In this document: piece by piece, positions 1-18,300 of the stretch
Layout: each line of letters opens with the position of its first letter
Numbering within the stretch: position 1 is the first letter of the stretch
DNA from: Cristatella mucedo
Taxonomy: Eukaryota; Bryozoa; Phylactolaemata; Cristatellidae
Assembly (NCBI GenBank): GCA_009760855.2
Contig: WPIO01000015.1
Coordinates: forward strand, 5,323,501 to 5,387,500
Length of the DNA: 64,000 nucleotides
Direction of reading: 5' to 3'
Translations under genes and position numbers: made by a program
The notes under the pieces: model-generated
Database searches by the model: none
Told to the model about the DNA's origin: nothing
The model's input: only the letters and a program-made list of their open reading frames with translations

Positions 1-76
<76 letters not shown>
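1..76. repeat. (GT)n microsatellite
   Basis: The window opens inside an uninterrupted GT dinucleotide tract of about 38 units. Its left end lies outside the window. The following 77-390 holds nothing I recognise. Confidence 0.97.
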
Positions 77-78
<2 letters not shown>

Positions 79-390
79 ATCTATATATAAAATTCGCGAA
101 AGTCACACACGTGGCTTCATAAGATGGCTCCGAATGGTGGACCTACTTATTCTGTAACCTAGCTGGCGAGTCTAGGTGTATAGTCGTAGATATTCCTAAT
201 TTTCAAATTAACTTTCAATTCAGTCTTTCAAATGCAGCTGTTAAGGTGCACTGTGTTGTTCAAATACGCAAATAATACAGGCTAACTTCTGTGTGGTTAT
301 CGCTGTTTGGCCAATCACCAACTACTTTTGTGTTTAGCCCTTTCGTGCATATAGGCATATATTCAGTATTTTATTAGTGGATGTGCACAT

Positions 391-1270
391 AATAATAATA
401 ATAATAACACTTGTTAAAGCGCCCTCGGAGAATGCAATCCCTTTCTAGGCGCTTTACATTTGCTGCAAAAAGAAATGCAATCGAATGTTAAGGAATATCA
501 TGCTTGATAAACAGCATGAATAACATGTTAGGGGTGACATTCACAGAGTCAGCATGCAAGTGTGGTCAGTGACAGCATGGAGTGTCAGCACGAATAAGCA
601 CATAAAGGATGAATTACAGGAACCCACTAAATGCTGTCCTAAATAGGTGCGTTTTTAAGTTCTTTTCAAATTTGGTCAAGTCAGGGGATGTTCTGACGCA
701 AGTCGGGATGGAGTTCAAGGCTTTGGGAGCATATGAAGAAATGCACGGTCTCCAAAGGATTTCAGGTTTGTACGAGGTATTGGTAAACTGTTGGATTCCG
801 AAAAGCATGTAGTATGCTGCTTGGCCTGGTGGGGGAGTAGATCTGAGAGGTAGGCTGGAGCCAAAGAATAAAGTGACCTAAAAGTGAGCGACAAAACCTT
901 GAAGTCAATCCGTTGCTTGACTGGTAGCCGATGCAGGTCTGCGAGAAGTGGCGTGATGTGACAACTGCGACACTCATGACAGACAAGCCTAGCTGCAGAG
1001 TTTTGCACCAGCTTTCAGTGCCTAATTGCACATGCCGGTAGGCCAGCAAGAAGCGAGTTACAGAAGTCAAGACGGAATATCTCGAATGCTTGGACCAACT
1101 TAGATGTGGTATCCTTATCTAAACAAGCCCGAGTTTTAGCAATGTTATGTAGCTGAAAGTAGGCAGACTTGACGGTTGGGCTGATGAATTCATCTAATGA
1201 AAGGTCTTTTTGGAACATGACACCTACCTAGATTTCGTGCACATTCAACAGCAGATGCACCGGCAGGGCC
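391..1270 (-). mobile_element. L2-clade LINE fragment (3' part, degraded)
   Basis: Read on the minus strand, the sequence matches the C-terminal coding end and 3' tail of the L2 element at 18648-21045. It starts near the ARNLG...DLSLD segment, passes through [19 protein letters not shown] and the [15 protein letters not shown] segment, and ends with the GCGCC...GGCGC tail and a TTA-repeat (seen as AATAATAATAA at 391). Several frameshifts break the frame, so it is a dead copy. It lies in the lanosterol synthase intron upstream of the first visible exon. From 1271 to 1838 there is only AT-rich intron. Confidence 0.9.
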
Positions 1271-1838
1271 GATATACCTATGCTTACCTTAAAATATAGA
1301 TATATTTATATTTATCTATATATGCAAAAATGTATAAATATATATATATATATATATTGTGTTGGTTTGTACATTATCATTTAGGGCATCCGTGGGATAT
1401 TGTATCAGTAGAATCTCGCCCTATTTTAATGTGCCAAATTTTTAAATATTCGTGGCAGGTTTTCTGGAGTGTAGCTTGCACCTGTCTTTCTCCCACTTTT
1501 TATTGCACTTGATTTTTGATTGGCTTTGACCTCCCATGCTCGCATATTAAACTTAATGCTTTCTTATTTTCTATAAGTTTGGAGGTGGGTGCACTTTGTT
1601 GACTCAGTAAAAATCTATCTCGATTGTGTGTGCCCGTGTGGATCCAATATCATCCACCCTGCCTGTTCGTTAGCTGAGTCCATGTAAAGTGGTTAATTTC
1701 TCTTTATGCGTTTGAGTTAATGTGTCACCAATCGATGCATTCTGGCTCCTTTCTTTTGTTCCTATTTCTGTGCTGCAAAGGATGTGCACCTTCTTGGTCT
1801 ATCTTGTTGCTGTGTCCTCATTCGTAGCTGTCTTTCAG

Positions 1839-7095
<5,257 letters not shown>

Positions 7096-7864
7096 AAGCA
7101 ATGTCGAACGGAAATGGCTTTTATCCAGCTATCGAAAGCAGATGGGCTTGTTGGCCTAGCCATTGTTGCTAGGCGTGTGATGGTTGCCCCGTTTTTCAAA
7201 CCTTATCATAGCTACTATTGCTCGATTGGCAAATGGTCAGGCTGCCTTGTGCGTGATGCGTGTGTCTCAGGCGAGTAGATTAATGCAGTCAGCCGTGAAG
7301 GCTTCTGATGCTTTGGGTTTTCAACTAGCTCGAAGCGGTCAACTGGGTTTCTGAAGTTGGTGCATGTGATTGCCATGTTCTGATGTCAGCTTTTGTTTAT
7401 CTGTCACACTGTCTACTTTTCACGCAGGCTAGGACGCATTTGAACAGCTTAGAATATATTTATTTGTGCATGATATGCATTGCTAATATGGTCTGGAAGT
7501 AACCCTTTGTGATTTAGTCCTCGGCATATTCGGCTCACAGCTCATATTATTTTGCTGGCTTAAGAACAGACAATCTTCCTTTATGGCACTTGAAGATAAA
7601 TTGTTCAGGAAAGGGAACAAATGAACTTGGTTGCGCTTGAAAAGAACTATTTCACCGCAATTGATAGAACTTGTGAAGAATAAAACAGTTTGCTCGTGGA
7701 CATATTCACAACTGCTTTTGTCAATGCTCACTCTTGCTAATCGGGCGAAATAACGTGCCAGGCAGCCAGCATTCGTTTTCATTAATTCTTCTTCTAGTGG
7801 GCTGAAGATTTCGTGCCTGCTGGCCAGTGCTGCCTCCAAGTGTTGTTGCCTCGGCCTGCCACTC

Positions 7865-7878
7865 CCTCTCTCTCTCTC

Positions 7879-7942
<64 letters not shown>
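7865..7942. repeat. (TC)n microsatellite
   Basis: A near-perfect CT dinucleotide tract downstream of LSS. The rest of 7096-8064 shows no gene. AATAAA at 7679 may mark the LSS 3' end. Confidence 0.97.
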
Positions 7943-7943
<1 letters not shown>

Positions 7944-8067
7944 TGTTGTCCTTTGTGGCCGGTGCCCGATGCTGGTTCTAAATGCTTTAGAGTGCCCTGT
8001 CCACCACCACAACTGTACACCCTGTAGATGTTAACTGTGATAACTATGGTAATAGGCCGTTTTTATG

Positions 8068-8112
8068 GTGCCCTAAGATAACTTGATCTCTGTTCAGGCA
8101 CCTAATTGCTCG
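8068..8112 (-). mobile_element. SINE-B tail fragment
   Basis: The reverse complement reads TAGGTGCCTGAACAGAGATC then AAGTTATCTTAGGGCA, which matches the SINE-B 3' tail. No clear head is seen on the higher-coordinate side. Confidence 0.5.
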
Positions 8113-8483
8113 CCAAAAGAGAATCAGTACACCAAGGATTAGTGGCATGCAACGTATCAAGTTTGCAAAAACAAGCGTTATGATAAACATTAAGCTAGCA
8201 AGTGCAGTGACCTTGCAGTCAGACTGCCGATTTTGAAATCGATTCGACCCGTGAGAGGGAGCAGTGAAACTCAAACAGACGAGTTGTGACATTGCAGCTA
8301 TGCCCATAGGAGACAAACTAGACAAGCTGGTCATTTTTGGACAAGTCCAGGCGATTGAGGCCACTGATCACGAGTCATGAATTAAAATTAAAGCAACAAT
8401 CTACTCCAAACATGTGAATGTTTTGGCAGTTCTCTAATCTGAGTGGGCCCTGACTTTCGCAATGCTCCTTAACTGTAAATAGC

Positions 8484-8705
8484 CTAACTTGACTCTGAAG
8501 AAATGTGCTCATGTGATGACAAGTCATTATGTGACAGTACATCTAGATTATTTTCAGACACCACTGGACTGATGCTATTTCCTCTAATTTCAATGGTTAG
8601 GTCTTCCAACTTTCTGGCGGCAAGAAATTCGCCAATGACTATTAGGTTAATCTCATCATCGTTAAGCTTCAGAAGGTTGTTAGCCATCCAAATACAAGCA
8701 CGGTC
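8484..8705 (-). mobile_element. L2-clade LINE fragment (inside RT region)
   Basis: The minus-strand translation MANNLLKLNDDEINLIVIG and SISPVVSENNLDVLSHNDLS aligns with the segment just after the YADD motif of the L2 copy at 20046-20230. It is short, diverged and without 3' tail. From 8706 to 9229 nothing is recognised. Confidence 0.8.
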
Positions 8706-9771
8706 GATTTAGTTAGAAAGGAAATCACATGCGTCGGATGATCAGCGAGACTGAGAAGAGTAGAAGTATAGTGGCCGGACTTACTATCATTATGATTGCA
8801 TGCCTGCAAGCACAGTATTTGCATGCAGATCTAGCAGGCGTTACATTTCATAGAAAAAGGCACAGCGCCAAGAACGAAGGCTAGACGTGTAGTCGGTGGC
8901 TAGTAGAAAGACCTGAATTAGTATCATCTTACACATCATGCATGGGGATTATGACTGGCAGTGTAATTGCCTGTCTGCCACCATGAGGGCCTGAACTGCA
9001 ATTTTTTTTTATTATAAAAGTTGTCTTTGCTGCTAGTCTGAAGCAGTCTTTCGGAAAGCTTGTGACTATCAGTATTTTATAAGAAACAGGCTAATTGGTC
9101 ACTGCCGATCGGGTTAGGCAGTTGGATCTCCCCCGATTGTCCGTCAGTGAAGCCTATCTTAGCTTTGCCTGATTTTTCCTGTAAAACACTCTTCTCCCGT
9201 CATGCCGGCCGATCACCCTTTACCTTCCTAGCCAAATTCACTCAACGTGTGGCAACTCTGCCTTTGCTCAGAGATTTATTTTTTTCGTATGATTTTTTTA
9301 TAATGGCCGAGGGATGGGCTCCATCCAAACAACTGCCTACAGTCAGAGACCACGTGCCGGTTAGGGCTCAGATAAGTTACATAACTAATAACCTCAATAC
9401 GGTCCTCTAACAATGTCTTCTGCTCCTACGAACTTACCAGCCATCTGCTAGCCTAAGCTGCACATTTTGGTTGGCTGGTTCTGCCTGCAGGTGCACATCT
9501 GCTTCGCACATTCTGAGCAAAGTTGGCTAGAGAATCCGTCCTATCGGCGTCCCGGCCAGGACCAGGCAACAATGTGCATCAATGCCTGGCGCTGTAGCTA
9601 TCGATCACTGGCTGCCATTCGACGGTGACACTTTTCGAGTGTTCTATCGGTCGAAGGATGTACTATGAAGCTCACTGCTGGAGCACAATAGCTATGTCCA
9701 TCTGCTGGCTAGTGGTTGTGCGATTGCAGAACTTCTGCCTTTTTTGTCCCGACGCTGGGCTCTTGAGCTTT

Positions 9772-9787
9772 GGGGGGGGGGGGGGGG
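9772..9787 (+). repeat. Poly(G)16 tract
   Basis: Sixteen consecutive G in duplication copy 1. It is absent from the equivalent place in copy 2. It could also be a sequencing-length artefact. Confidence 0.85.
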
Positions 9788-11219
9788 TTGGGGTCAGTTC
9801 ACCGGCCAGCCACTTTTATCCATCCGATGATTTGCTTTTTCATCGAAACTAGCGAGCCATTTGTGCATGCATATTGGAACTTTTATGTGGTCGTTGTCAC
9901 GTTGCATGCTGGTCGTTCAGGTGTGGTTTGCTCTGAACCGACTCAGAGTACACAGTTGTGGCTGTTTTAGCTGCATGGTCACCTGAACTTTGACTCCACT
10001 GCTGCCTCCTCTGAAAGGGTTCGCTCCTGCCGTCAGCAGTTTTGCTGCGTGGGGGCTAAAAAAAAAGGCAGTGTAGTGGCTCCTGAAAAATATCCACCTG
10101 CTTGTAGACGTAAATAGACTGCATGGTCTGGAGATGGTTTTTTAGACTGTTGATGGAACTGCACAGTTTGCACTGCTGCCTTCCCTCTTAACATCTGAAT
10201 AATCTGCCGAAGCTCAAGCACACAGGCACACTAAAGCAAGCTGATGCCCGTTACGATCGCAAGTTTTCTCGAAACAGTAAAAGCTGCTATGAAATATTAA
10301 GTCGATGAGTTGCTACACACCTTGCTGCTGTTACAATAGTTACCAACAGTTGCAGCCACTGGGCAGGGCATTGATATTCGCTTTGTTGAAAACCACTCTG
10401 CGAAATGTTATATCCTATACCATTCTTTCTTGTCTTTTGTCTGTACTCTTCGCGGTTTCGCCTGCTTGCCTCCGACAACTCATGTGCTGCACTTTGTATG
10501 GCGGCGCAACACTTGTTCGGCATTCCAACTGTATGTACAGGCTTTGCCAAAGCACCGACATGCAGCTGGCCGGTCCGATGGGCACTGACTGATAGGCAAG
10601 CAGTGCTGCAACCTTCGGTGCAACTATAACGCCTGCTGGCGACCGTCTCCTGCCAGGAAAATACAGCAAACAGAGCACTCGATTGCCCAAGCTTTTGGTG
10701 GCCTCTGACGGCCATGCCCAATTTCGTGTAGTTGTTTCTAGAAAACGGCCACCTTGCCAGCCCTCTTTATTGCTTAGCTAACATGCAACCATATATAACT
10801 GTGTGCAACTGTTAGGTGATGTCTAGTGGCGATGGTGGTCTGGTAGGAATAACGTCGAAAGCTGAGCTGGACTGCAGGATTTTATGGCAGCATCATGGAA
10901 CCAATGCCTATTTCAGCTGATGGGTTCTAGGAAGCGGCCATCATGAGAGCCCTCGTCTCGTCTAAGCAATTGCTGCATTTTGCTGATAAACCAACACTAG
11001 GTGGCTGTTAGGAACGAGGGTGCTAGCCTAGTTCATGAAATTCCAACCTTGCAGAAAAATAGACAGTCATAGATCGTCCTTGCAGATGGTAGATGCTGCA
11101 GCAACTGAAGCCGTGGGATACTTGTGTGATGCCTGTAAAGGGACGACCAAGTGAGCACACATGTGTCTGTCGTGTGAAGGGTTTAACGTTACTATGCATT
11201 CTTTCAGAAGCCAGGCTTG

Positions 11220-11448
11220 TGTGAGCATATGTGGGTGTGTATGTGTGCGCGTATGTCAGTGCTTGCATACTTGTGTGCATGAGTGCGTGCATGCATGTCT
11301 GCGAGCATGTGTGCATGCCTGTGTGTGCTAGTGTTGGTGTGTGTGTGTGTGTATGTGTGCACATGCTTGTGTGTACTTATGGTTATCGTGTGCATATGTA
11401 TATGGGTATGTCTGTGCATGCACGTGTGTGCATACGTCGTGTGTGTGC

Positions 11449-11497
<49 letters not shown>

Positions 11498-11665
11498 TGT
11501 GTGTGTGGGTGTGTTGTGTGTTGGTGTGCTATTGTGTGTGTGGAGAATGTGTGTGTGTGTGTGTGTATGTGTGTGTGTATACTTACGGTGGCAGTGTGCA
11601 TATGTGTATGCATGTGCATATTCACACACACACATACACACCCACACACACACACACAAACACAC
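11220..11665. repeat. (GT)n-rich tract with adjoining (CA)n
   Basis: About 445 bases of GT-rich degenerate repeat with a pure GT core near 11450-11494. It switches to CA repeat at 11625-11665. Long frames of Cys/Val or His/Thr across it are artefacts of the repeat. Confidence 0.95.
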
Positions 11666-11785
11666 ATTGACGTCAAGTGTCATTCAAGACATACTGTATC
11701 GTTGTGTTAATGTAGCGATGTTTAGTGGCAGTTTAACCGGTGCTCTGTAGGCTTGGCTTCACCCTTGACGCAAGTAACAATCCTG

Positions 11786-11990
11786 TAATAATAATAATAA
11801 TGTACTTGATAAAGCGCCCTCACAGAACTGAATCTCTTTCTATGCTCTTTACATTTGCTGCAAAGGAAAATACAATTGAATGGTAAGTAAAATCATGCTT
11901 GAAAAACAAACAAGATGAATAACATGGTTGGGGTGACATGCACAGGGTCGGCATGCAAATGTGGTTAGTGGCAGCCCTCATACGGGCTGC
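11786..11990 (-). mobile_element. L2-clade LINE 3' end
   Basis: The AATAATAATAATG tract followed by TACTTGATAAAGCGCCCTCA, then the non-coding 3' region with GCATGCAAATGTGGTTAGTG. This is the reverse complement of the L2 tail. It is absent from the matching part of duplication copy 2, so it inserted after the duplication or was lost from copy 2. Confidence 0.9.
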
Positions 11991-13621
11991 TAGCATCAGT
12001 ACTTCTCGCCTACTGATCGATATTGGCGTTTGCACGGCTCGGTTTTCCACTGTTTGTCAGCACGCCCGACTGCTGTGGGGGCAGTTGTTCATTGCCCTGC
12101 GTCCGAGTCAACCTGCTGCCTCTTTAGGAGATCAGCCCTTACCAGCTGCATAAATGGCTGAACGCTTGAGCCGGAAGCAATAAAGACAATTGTAGATATT
12201 TTGCTAATTAAAAACATCAGCTTCAGATCTTGTATATATGACCTCCACTCAATAGGGACAAGATGTCTGAAGCACAACTGCTCCTCATCGGTTCACTGCC
12301 TATAAATAAAAGTTCCGCCAAGCAAACGAACCCGAAGTTTAGCAGTTATACAAATCGCAAAATTGTATGCTTGTGAGGTGGCAGCTGGATGCAGTCTCGA
12401 GATCGGTTTCGTTTGCGTACATCTAGTTAATTTCCTGCGTTGTATAGTAGGGGACCTACTACTTTAGGTTGCCTGAAGCTTTTAAGTCCAAGCTTTACAC
12501 GATAAGCAGCCGCTGACCCATCCGCCACGTGATTCGTTACTTCGCATTGGTAGGCAGTGCGTATTTGGAGCTTTCGCTGCCTCTGCAAGCTTGTGTGGGC
12601 ATTTAATGGTGGGTCGCAGTAAATCATATCTCTCAGGGCTACAGACTGCCGTGCCAACATCTTGGCATAGGCCTCCGTGGCATGCACATAGAGTTACAAA
12701 GGCATTACGGCTCACACTGTGTGTAATCAGCAACGTGTCGTCTAAGTATGCATCTGATTTCTGGAATTCAATGTATGAAAGCATTTAAATCTACAATTTG
12801 AAATAGCCATTGCGTGTCGAAATCTTATGCTGTTCAGAACTTAGTTCAATGGGTAGGCTCTCAGTTTAGACTTTGGTGGCCAGCACAAAAATAACGAAGA
12901 AGAGTGATAGTAATAAAGGGAGAGATGGCAAAAGAGAGAGGGGCAGAGAAGAGTGGATGAGAGAGAAGGATAGAGAATGCATGAATCAGTGACTCAGTTA
13001 GTGAGTTAAATAGTTAGTAGGATAACTAATGAAATACTTAGTAAAGCCAAGACGTTTCTGATAAAAAAAAAGAGGCTGGAAAGAACTGTTGTGCAAAGCA
13101 GAGCCAATGTGGGGCGTCGTTTACCCGAAAGGTTGAGACAAGAGAAGTTTGTTTTTTCAAGTCGTGATGTTGGTGAACCTGTTGGACTACCTACATTACA
13201 AATGCTTTTTATGTTCTAATTTTGTCATGCCAAATCTACTCGGATCGATCGAACTGACCCGACCCTTCGCCCTTTACCAAGTCGCTGTCAAAGAATCGGC
13301 ATTTGCAAAACTGCTGAGCGTTCGTGCATGTTAGCATGTTAGCTCTGCGACTCGGCACCAGCTAGATCAGGTCTTCTAGTCCTCTAGATGATCTCTGTCC
13401 TGCCTACTTGCAGCAGAGGCAAGCTCCATTTTCAAATAGATGTAAAATGCTTTAAAAGAGGTCGAGTTCTCTAAGGGCGCCATACCAAATGCATTACCAA
13501 TATTAGCATCGTTATATGGATGGCTGTAATATGTTTAAAATTACCGAGTGCAATTTAGTTCACTTCCTATTTCGCTTTACGGTGATGGCCAGCAGTGAGA
13601 CATAAAAATAAATTTAAAATA

Positions 13622-13765
13622 CTAGCTAGTTTAATAGTCTCTTTTCTATAGCGACAGAAGAGCCTTTACGGCTACCACCACCTCTTGAAGCGGCCATTAA
13701 GAATCGCCCACCACAGGATTCGAACCCAGGACCTCGGGGCGGAGGTCAATATGTAAGCGGGTGGT
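13622..13765 (-). mobile_element. SINE-A copy
   Basis: The reverse complement carries CCTGGGTTCGAATCCTGTGG (box B), then GGGCGATTC, a GGTGGTAGCCGTAAAGGCTC segment and TCGCTATAGAAAAGAGACT. This is the SINE-A body and tail. The box A end is weak. Confidence 0.8.
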
Positions 13766-14194
13766 GATCAAATAAGTGCTGGTTTCGCTAATTGAAGCAG
13801 CAACCTTGCAAAAAAGGTTTTTGGGTCCCTGCCTTTGTGATCTTCGACAACAGTCGCACTTGGGTCGCCAATTTTTTTGACTACTAGGCCATTTTGAAGG
13901 GTGAATAAGGCACACTAGGCCGCCAGAAGAAACCAAGCCTACTCCCCAGAGCCGTCCGGAGGGAGCGTGGCTACATGACGAAACAGTACCGACAGACCCA
14001 CAAATGCAAACGAATTTATATTGGTAAACATGGATCATCCTTCCCCGGCCTGCCAGTGCAGTTTCATGCAAGCGCCTGATATCATTTCTAAAAATAAAGA
14101 CAAACCGCAGACAACTTGAGCTGCAGCTGGCAGCAATAAATGGGAATAAAACCGTGAAAATGAAATGGGAGTTAGCCTACCTCGTTTAGCTGGT

Positions 14195-14560
14195 ACCCTG
14201 CCTAATGCATTCAGCAGCAGAGATAAAGCTTCTGAATGCCTAGGCAGTAGCCTTCGGATTTTCACTTTTTCTTGTTTCTTCTTTCAACCAAATTGGTATC
14301 CGTAATGTGCCTGCAAAGCAATTTAACTGGGTCCCTGCCTTTGTGAACTTCGACAAAAGTTGCACTGTGTCTAGCTAGAAGCTCCCCTAATGCATTCAGC
14401 CGGAGAGACCCGTCAGAGCTCTGTAGTTTGGCAAGCAACTTCTGAACGCCTAAACAATCAGATTCGTTGGATCTTTTACCTTTGTAGTCGTCAGATTTTT
14501 GCTTTTTCTCGTTGCTTCTTTCAACCAAATCGGCTTCTGTAATATGCCTAAAAAGAGATT
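14195..14560. repeat. Diverged tandem repeat (about 190-base unit)
   Basis: The block CTAATGCATTCAGC...TTCTTTCAACCAAATYGG...GTAATRTGCC occurs at about 14199-14320 and again at 14390-14552. The CCCTGCCTTTGTGA...TTCGACAA element occurs at 14333 and also at 13829. The repeat predates the nearby L2 insertion at 14575. Confidence 0.7.
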
Positions 14561-14575
14561 CAGTTTTCTGTTGGC
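14272..14575 (-). other. Coding-like open frame, unrecognised, duplicated peptide
   Basis: On the minus strand an open frame of about 95 residues reads ESLFRHITEADLVERSNEKK near its start. After about 70 residues it repeats itself as KLLCRHITDTNLVERRNKKK before a stop at about 14264. The middle (VQKLLAKLQSSDGSLRLNAL) looks helical and HEAT-like. The peptide similarity between the two units suggests an old exon or coding repeat, but no splice partners were found and L2 sequence abuts its upstream end. It may be a gene relic. Confidence 0.3.
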
Positions 14576-14833
14576 ACTGTACAGCATTTACTTGGTCCCT
14601 GTAATTCGACCTCTATGTGCTTATGCGTGCTGACACTGTGCATGCTGTTACTAACCACGCTTTCATGCTGACCCTGTGCATGTCACCCCTAACCATTTCG
14701 TTCCTGTTGCTTATTGAATATGCTACCAATAACCATTCGATCGTGTTTCCTTTTCTGCAAATGCAAAGTACATAGAAAGAGAATGAGCTCTCTGAGAGTG
14801 CTTTATCAAGTGAGTTATTATTATTATTAAAAA
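14575..14833 (+). mobile_element. L2-clade LINE 3' end
   Basis: It runs from ACAGCATTTACTTGGTCCCTGTAATTCG through GTGCTTATGCGTGCTGACAC to the tail AAGTACATAGAAAGAGAATG...GTGCTTTATCAAG and a TTATTATTATTA repeat. It contains only the very end of the ORF and the 3' UTR. Confidence 0.9.
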
Positions 14834-15394
14834 TATATTGTTATTATGTAATCAGCTGAGCTGTGTTTTCTATGCAGATCGAATTAGTCGTATGCCTTGC
14901 CAGTTGGTCTCGGTGAGAATATTGCATTATTGGAGGGAAAGGGCCTACAATCCAGCTGATCTGCACATGTTTGGTCGTGATCGCTTGCAGCGAAATAGCT
15001 GCTCTACTGCTGCAGTGTGCTGGACCCGGTGTGTATTGCTGGATTGGCCCAGGCTGTGGGGCCTCCAAAGCCTGCTCGGGCTGTTCACTATATTGGAAGA
15101 ATAGCTTGAGGCGTTATCGAAGCTAGCTTCATTTGCTTGAAGTTGCAGCCTTGCTTAGCGATTAATCTCATTGGCATGTAGGATTGCCATTTTGCACCGG
15201 CCACAGTGGCTGCATAGTGGCAGGCAGCACTACCGAGGGGCTCACCACCACATTGCTTTGGTGGCACAATTTTGATTTTTGCAGCAGCTCTGAATGGGAA
15301 TATCTGCGCCAGGCGGTGGTATGCTAGTGCTGCCCAGTGTTGGTCACAGGGGTCAATTGGCTTTACCACAACAACTTTTCTGTGCTCATCATGA

Positions 15395-18300
15395 CTAAAC
15401 TGAGCCAAGGTCACTCATCCTGTTGCAATTCTGCCTTGGGTCAGAGCTATGCTTTTCAGATAATGGCCGAGGGCTGAGAGCCATCCAAACAGCTGCTTGG
15501 TTGTCGGCTGTCAGTGATCGCCTGCTGGTACGGGCTCAAGTAAGTGACATAACTAAAAGGCTACATACAATGTCCTCTAACAATGGCTCTGCTGCTTTTA
15601 ATAGCAGCACCAGCCATCTGCTACCTAAGCTGCACATTTCAGTTGTCTGGTTTCGCCGGCTGGTGCACTTTAGCTCCTCATGTTTCGAGCAAAGTGGTGA
15701 GAAAATCCGTCCTATCGGCGTCCAGGCCAGGATCAGACGACAATGTGCATCAATACATGGCGTCGTAGCTATCGATCGCTATTCGTCAGTCGACGGCAAA
15801 GCTTTGCGAATAGTCTTTTGGTCGACAGATGCAGTATGAAGCTCACTGTTCTAGTACAATAGCTACATCGACCCGCTGGCAATTGGTTGCATAATTGCAG
15901 CACGTCTGCCCTCTTTGTCCCGATGCTTTGCTCGTCAGTACCGGAGGTCCGTTCGCCGGCCACCCACCTTTATCCATCCTGTCATCAGCTTAGTGGTCCC
16001 ATGGCCAAGCCATTGGTGCATACGGGTTCGAGGCGGCTAGCAGTGAAGTGTATACGTCCGATATTCTTCGGTGTTAGTGGCACGATATCCTGATTGCTAC
16101 CTATGATTCGCATGCTGCTTGTGCAGCTGTGGTTTGCTGGGGACCGATTCAGAGTGCTCATTTGTGGCTTTTTGTGCTGCATTGCCACCTGTACTTGGAA
16201 TCGGCTTCTGCCTACTCTCAAAGAAATCGCTCCAATTGTCAGCTGTTTCATTGCATGGGGGAACCTACAAGCAGAGAATTAGCTGAGAGGGGTTGGGGAA
16301 ATCGCGAAAAGTATCGTTGCAAGTTGGGAATCGAAAAGAAGAAAAGTAATTGCCGAAATAATAGCCACATGTTGATGCAGACAAGTGCAAGGACAGATTT
16401 TTAGTTAACATGGTCTGTCTTGCCGCCTTCCACCTCCCCGAACGTTGTCTGGCCGTAGTTTAAGCACAAGGAATGCAAGCTGGCGCAATTTTTGTAAAAA
16501 CACCGACTTTGAAAAAATTTGAAGTCGATGGCTTGCTGTAACGTCGTCGTTCATTGGGGGGCTGATGTTTACATCGTTTAAACTCATGCACAACGTGTTC
16601 CTTTACCTATTCTAGTACGTCCCCTATGCATACTCTTTTCTGCTTCTTCTGCTCCCCGCTGGCTTACCGCTCACCTGCTGTAATTTGGAAGGTGGTGCAG
16701 CACTTGTTCGGCCGATCCACCTGCCAGGTACTGAAAAAATGGCAAACCAATGGTGCGATACGGACCTGCCGGCGACGGTGTCAAGGCAGGAAAACAACAG
16801 CAATAACAGCAAACGCAGTACTCGAAAATTTGGGTACCATCTGGCGATCGAGCCTAATTTAAAGTAATGGGTTTTAAATAGCGACCACTGATGAGGCAGC
16901 CCTCCGTACAGCTTCGTCGAGCTGAAGTCCTTGGTGCAAATATAATGACAGACGGCAATGGTGTCCTGAAAGAAAAGGAAAACCGTGGAAAAATGTAAAC
17001 GTTAAGCTCGACTGCCGAAAGGTCCGCAGCGTCTAGCAACCCATTCTTATTTCAATTAATTAGCCCCTGGAAACGGCCACAGTGAAATCCTTAGCTGTGT
17101 TCAGGAAATGTCGACCTGGCAGGCAAAATAAGCAGTTGGTCAAATCGTCTTGGCAGGTGGTAGGTGCTTCTGCAACGGGAGCCGTACCTATGAACGAGTG
17201 CACAGGCACGACCGCATGAGCCTATATATCGTGTGAATATTTCTGTGCGAGTAAGCATGCCCAAAGAAGCCCAGCGAGTGTGTGTGCGTACGTTTTTTTG
17301 TGTGAGCACGCATGTGCATGTGTGTGTGCGTGAGTGTATTTGCACTTATGTTTACCCTGTGCATACGTGTGTGAGTGTGCATGTGTGTGAGTGCATATTG
17401 ACATAAAGTATGAGTCACGACATACTGTTAGATTTTGTATTCCTGTCTGCATGTATTGTCTCGCCTTGTATTATTGGCTGTACCTTTGAGTATACAACAA
17501 TATTTCAGTCGCACCTGCCACTAGCCGCAGCGGCCTTCTAAGCTACTATTACTCTATGCTGGTTTGAGCAAGGCTCAGTTTCCAACCGCTTTCAACATGC
17601 CTGATTGCTGTGTAGTGGCAGTGAGTCATTGCTCTGAGTCCAAGCCAATCAGCTGCTTCTTGTGGATGTCAGCTCTTACCAGCTGTAAAAATAGCTTAAT
17701 GCTTGAGCAATGGAAGGTATGCATTGGAAATTAAACAATTGGAACTTTTGCAAGTATTCAGCTAATCAATAGCAGTAGCTACAGATCTTCTAATATAGAT
17801 GTCCAATCAGCAAGGAAAAGACGAGTATCTGAGTATCTGTATCTGACGAGTATCTGCTTCCCATCGATACACTGTGTACAAACAAAACTTCAGTCAGAGA
17901 TTGAACTCGTAGTAATGCTGTTAAACAATGGAGAAATTTAATGTCGGCGAGGAAGTAGCGGGCTGCACTCTCGAGATCAGATTTGTATGCACATATCTGA
18001 TTGATTTCCTGCATAACATAGTGCGTGCCCACTAAGGTCGTGCGAAGCTTTCAATTCCAAGTTTAGTATATTCTATGCCAAGTTTGGCTCGATGAGCAGC
18101 TGCCCTAGTCATCCTTTACGTGAGGCGTTACGGAAGATAGCTGGGCTGAGCTGAATCTGGCTCTTTGCTGCCATCGCAGGCATGCATGGGCCTTCAGTGG
18201 TAGATTGCAGTAGGTCAGATCTTTCAGGGCTACTGAATGTCATGCTCAACATCCTGGCGAAGGCCTGTGTGGCTTGCACAAAATGGTTAGAAAGACAATA

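Larger units (their letters stand above)
9230..13055 (+). repeat. Segmental duplication, copy 1
   Basis: Diverged but collinear with 15395-18645. Anchors include ATAATGGCCGAGGG...CATCCAAACA (9301 and 15463), GACATAACTA/GTTACATAACTA, TACAATGTCCTCTAACAATG-like, AGCCGT...ACGACC followed by a GT-rich tract (11090-11660 and 17150-17400), CTTACCAGCTG (12136 and 17674), CTCGAGATC (12396 and 17972), and the GAGAGA-rich stretch with AGTTAGT (12910-13020 and 18480-18600). This copy carries an extra L2 fragment (11786-11990) and a longer GT tract. I see no conserved reading frame shared by the two copies. Confidence 0.8.

Noticed and set aside
11204-11750. Frames of about 155 codons rich in Cys/Val or His/Thr
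   Set aside because: Translations of the GT/CA repeat.
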